From Clostridia bacterium (GTDB lineage: Bacteria; Bacillota; Clostridia; Oscillospirales; Acutalibacteraceae), in contig JAFWRV010000169.1 in assembly GCA_017519685.1 (NCBI GenBank), forward strand, positions 1 through 6,755: DNA of 6,755 nucleotides, read 5' to 3'. Each line of letters begins with the position of its first letter. Positions within the stretch are counted from its first letter, which is position 1. Of this stretch, positions 6,148 through 6,755 are shown in pieces. A program made the translations under genes and the position numbers. The notes below the pieces were generated by a model, which was not told where the DNA came from, ran no database searches, and saw only the letters and a list, made by a program, of their open reading frames with translations.

Positions 6148-6755
6148 TCAGAGCATATTCCTGCGGATTTTGCCGCTGATGGTCTTGGGAAGTTCATCGC
6201 GGAAAACAACAAGACGGGGGTATTTGTAGGGAGCAGTATGCTCCTTGACATAATTCTGAATCTCTTTTTTGAGCTCCTCCGTCGGCTCCGTTCCCTTGAC
6301 GAGAACGATGCTCGCTTTGACAATCTGTCCTCTTATTTCATCGGGGGCGGCGGAAACTCCGCACTCAAGAACATAGGGAAGCTCCATGATAACGCTTTCG
6401 ATTTCAAACGGCCCGATACGGTAGCCGGATGACTTGATGACATCGTCAACTCTGCCGACATACCAGAAATAACCGTCCTCATCACGCCAGGCGGTGTCGC
6501 CGGTGTGATACATATTGCCTCTCATGCACTCCTCGTTCTTTTCGTCATCGTCGATATAGTGCTTGAAGAGTCCCACGGGATGGCCTTTGTCAAGACGGAT
6601 AACGAGTTCTCCGGTTTCGCCGTCGGCAACGGGATTACCGTCGGGATCGACAAGATCGACATCATACTGCGGGGACGCCTTGCCCATCGAGCCGAGGCGG
6701 GATTTCGTGCCGACGAGATTGCCGACAACAAGGGTGGTTTCGGTCTGATCGAAGC
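6148..6755 (-). CDS. AMP-forming acyl-CoA synthetase, C-terminal part (runs off the right edge)
   Basis: The last 201 residues of an ANL-family acyl-CoA ligase, in frame from base 6753 to a TGA at 6150-6148. Visible motifs are FDQTETT (A5 region, with Asp where the fusion paralogue has Gly in FGQTETA), YHTGDTAW, GRVDDVIKSSGYR (hinge and start of the C-terminal domain) and PKTISGKIR with the catalytic lysine seven residues from the end. From GRVDDV to the last residue it matches the downstream fusion synthetase at 98 of 102 positions. The part before YHTGDTAW is clearly different, so the two may share partners but differ in acyl substrate. Whether it also carries N-terminal regulatory domains cannot be seen. 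It is separated from the next gene by its own spacer, promoter and T-box, so it is probably a neighbouring transcription unit. Confidence 0.93.
   Translation of the reverse strand, partial: FDQTETTLVVGNLVGTKSRLGSMGKASPQYDVDLVDPDGNPVADGETGELVIRLDKGHPVGLFKHYIDDDEKNEECMRGNMYHTGDTAWRDEDGYFWYVGRVDDVIKSSGYRIGPFEIESVIMELPYVLECGVSAAPDEIRGQIVKASIVLVKGTEPTEELKKEIQNYVKEHTAPYKYPRLVVFRDELPKTISGKIRRNML

Noticed and set aside
6148..6550. Repeat with 3466-3870 considered as a transposon or direct repeat
   Set aside because: Identity follows codons (silent differences only over long stretches) and ends with the stop codons, so it is paralogous coding sequence.
1..6755. CRISPR arrays, tRNA or rRNA genes, insertion-sequence ends
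   Set aside because: No regularly spaced repeats, cloverleaf-like segments, rRNA signatures or terminal inverted repeats with a transposase were seen on either strand.

Overview
Every real gene in this window lies on the minus strand, so it reads biologically from right to left. The T-box riboswitch, the AGGAG-type ribosome binding sites and the oxygen-sensitive ferredoxin-linked enzyme point to an anaerobic Bacillota (Clostridia), plausibly a gut or rumen Oscillospiraceae/Ruminococcaceae-type organism. The lineage is inferred from gene content, not proven.

Layout from right to left. (1) 6755-6148: the last 201 residues of an AMP-forming acyl-CoA synthetase that runs off the right edge. (2) 6147-5755: intergenic control region with a possible weak terminator for that gene, a strong sigma-A-type promoter (TTGACA, 17 bp, TATTAT), a palindrome overlapping the -10, and a complete T-box leader of about 260 nt. 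The leader has stem I, a specifier loop read here as GUA (valine), a stem III, an antiterminator and a mutually exclusive terminator. (3) 5754-3466: a 762-residue fusion of an XRE helix-turn-helix, a cupin domain and a full medium/branched short-chain acyl-CoA synthetase. (4) 3441-2374: branched-chain amino acid aminotransferase. (5) 2380-1718: small P-loop ATPase of unknown function. (6) 1703-1497: 2x[4Fe-4S] ferredoxin-type subunit. (7) 1486-422: VorB-like alpha subunit of a 2-oxoacid:ferredoxin oxidoreductase. (8) 422 to about 120: the first ~101 residues of the TPP-binding beta subunit. Its sequence is then abruptly replaced by an unrelated, GC-rich coding-like stretch (120-1).

The genes from 5754 to 422 are packed with gaps or overlaps of -7 to +24 bp and look like one transcript. 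Read as a pathway, they activate a branched short-chain acid such as isobutyrate to its CoA ester, reductively carboxylate it with reduced ferredoxin to the branched 2-oxoacid, and transaminate it to valine (or Leu/Ile). A valine T-box switches genes on when tRNA-Val is uncharged. That fits a biosynthetic (carboxylating) direction better than amino-acid fermentation. The leading hypothesis is a tRNA-Val-controlled branched-chain fatty acid to branched-chain amino acid salvage operon whose first enzyme carries its own DNA-binding and ligand-sensing domains.

The left end is anomalous. Either a mobile or rearranged segment interrupts the beta-subunit gene, or the assembly is chimeric there.
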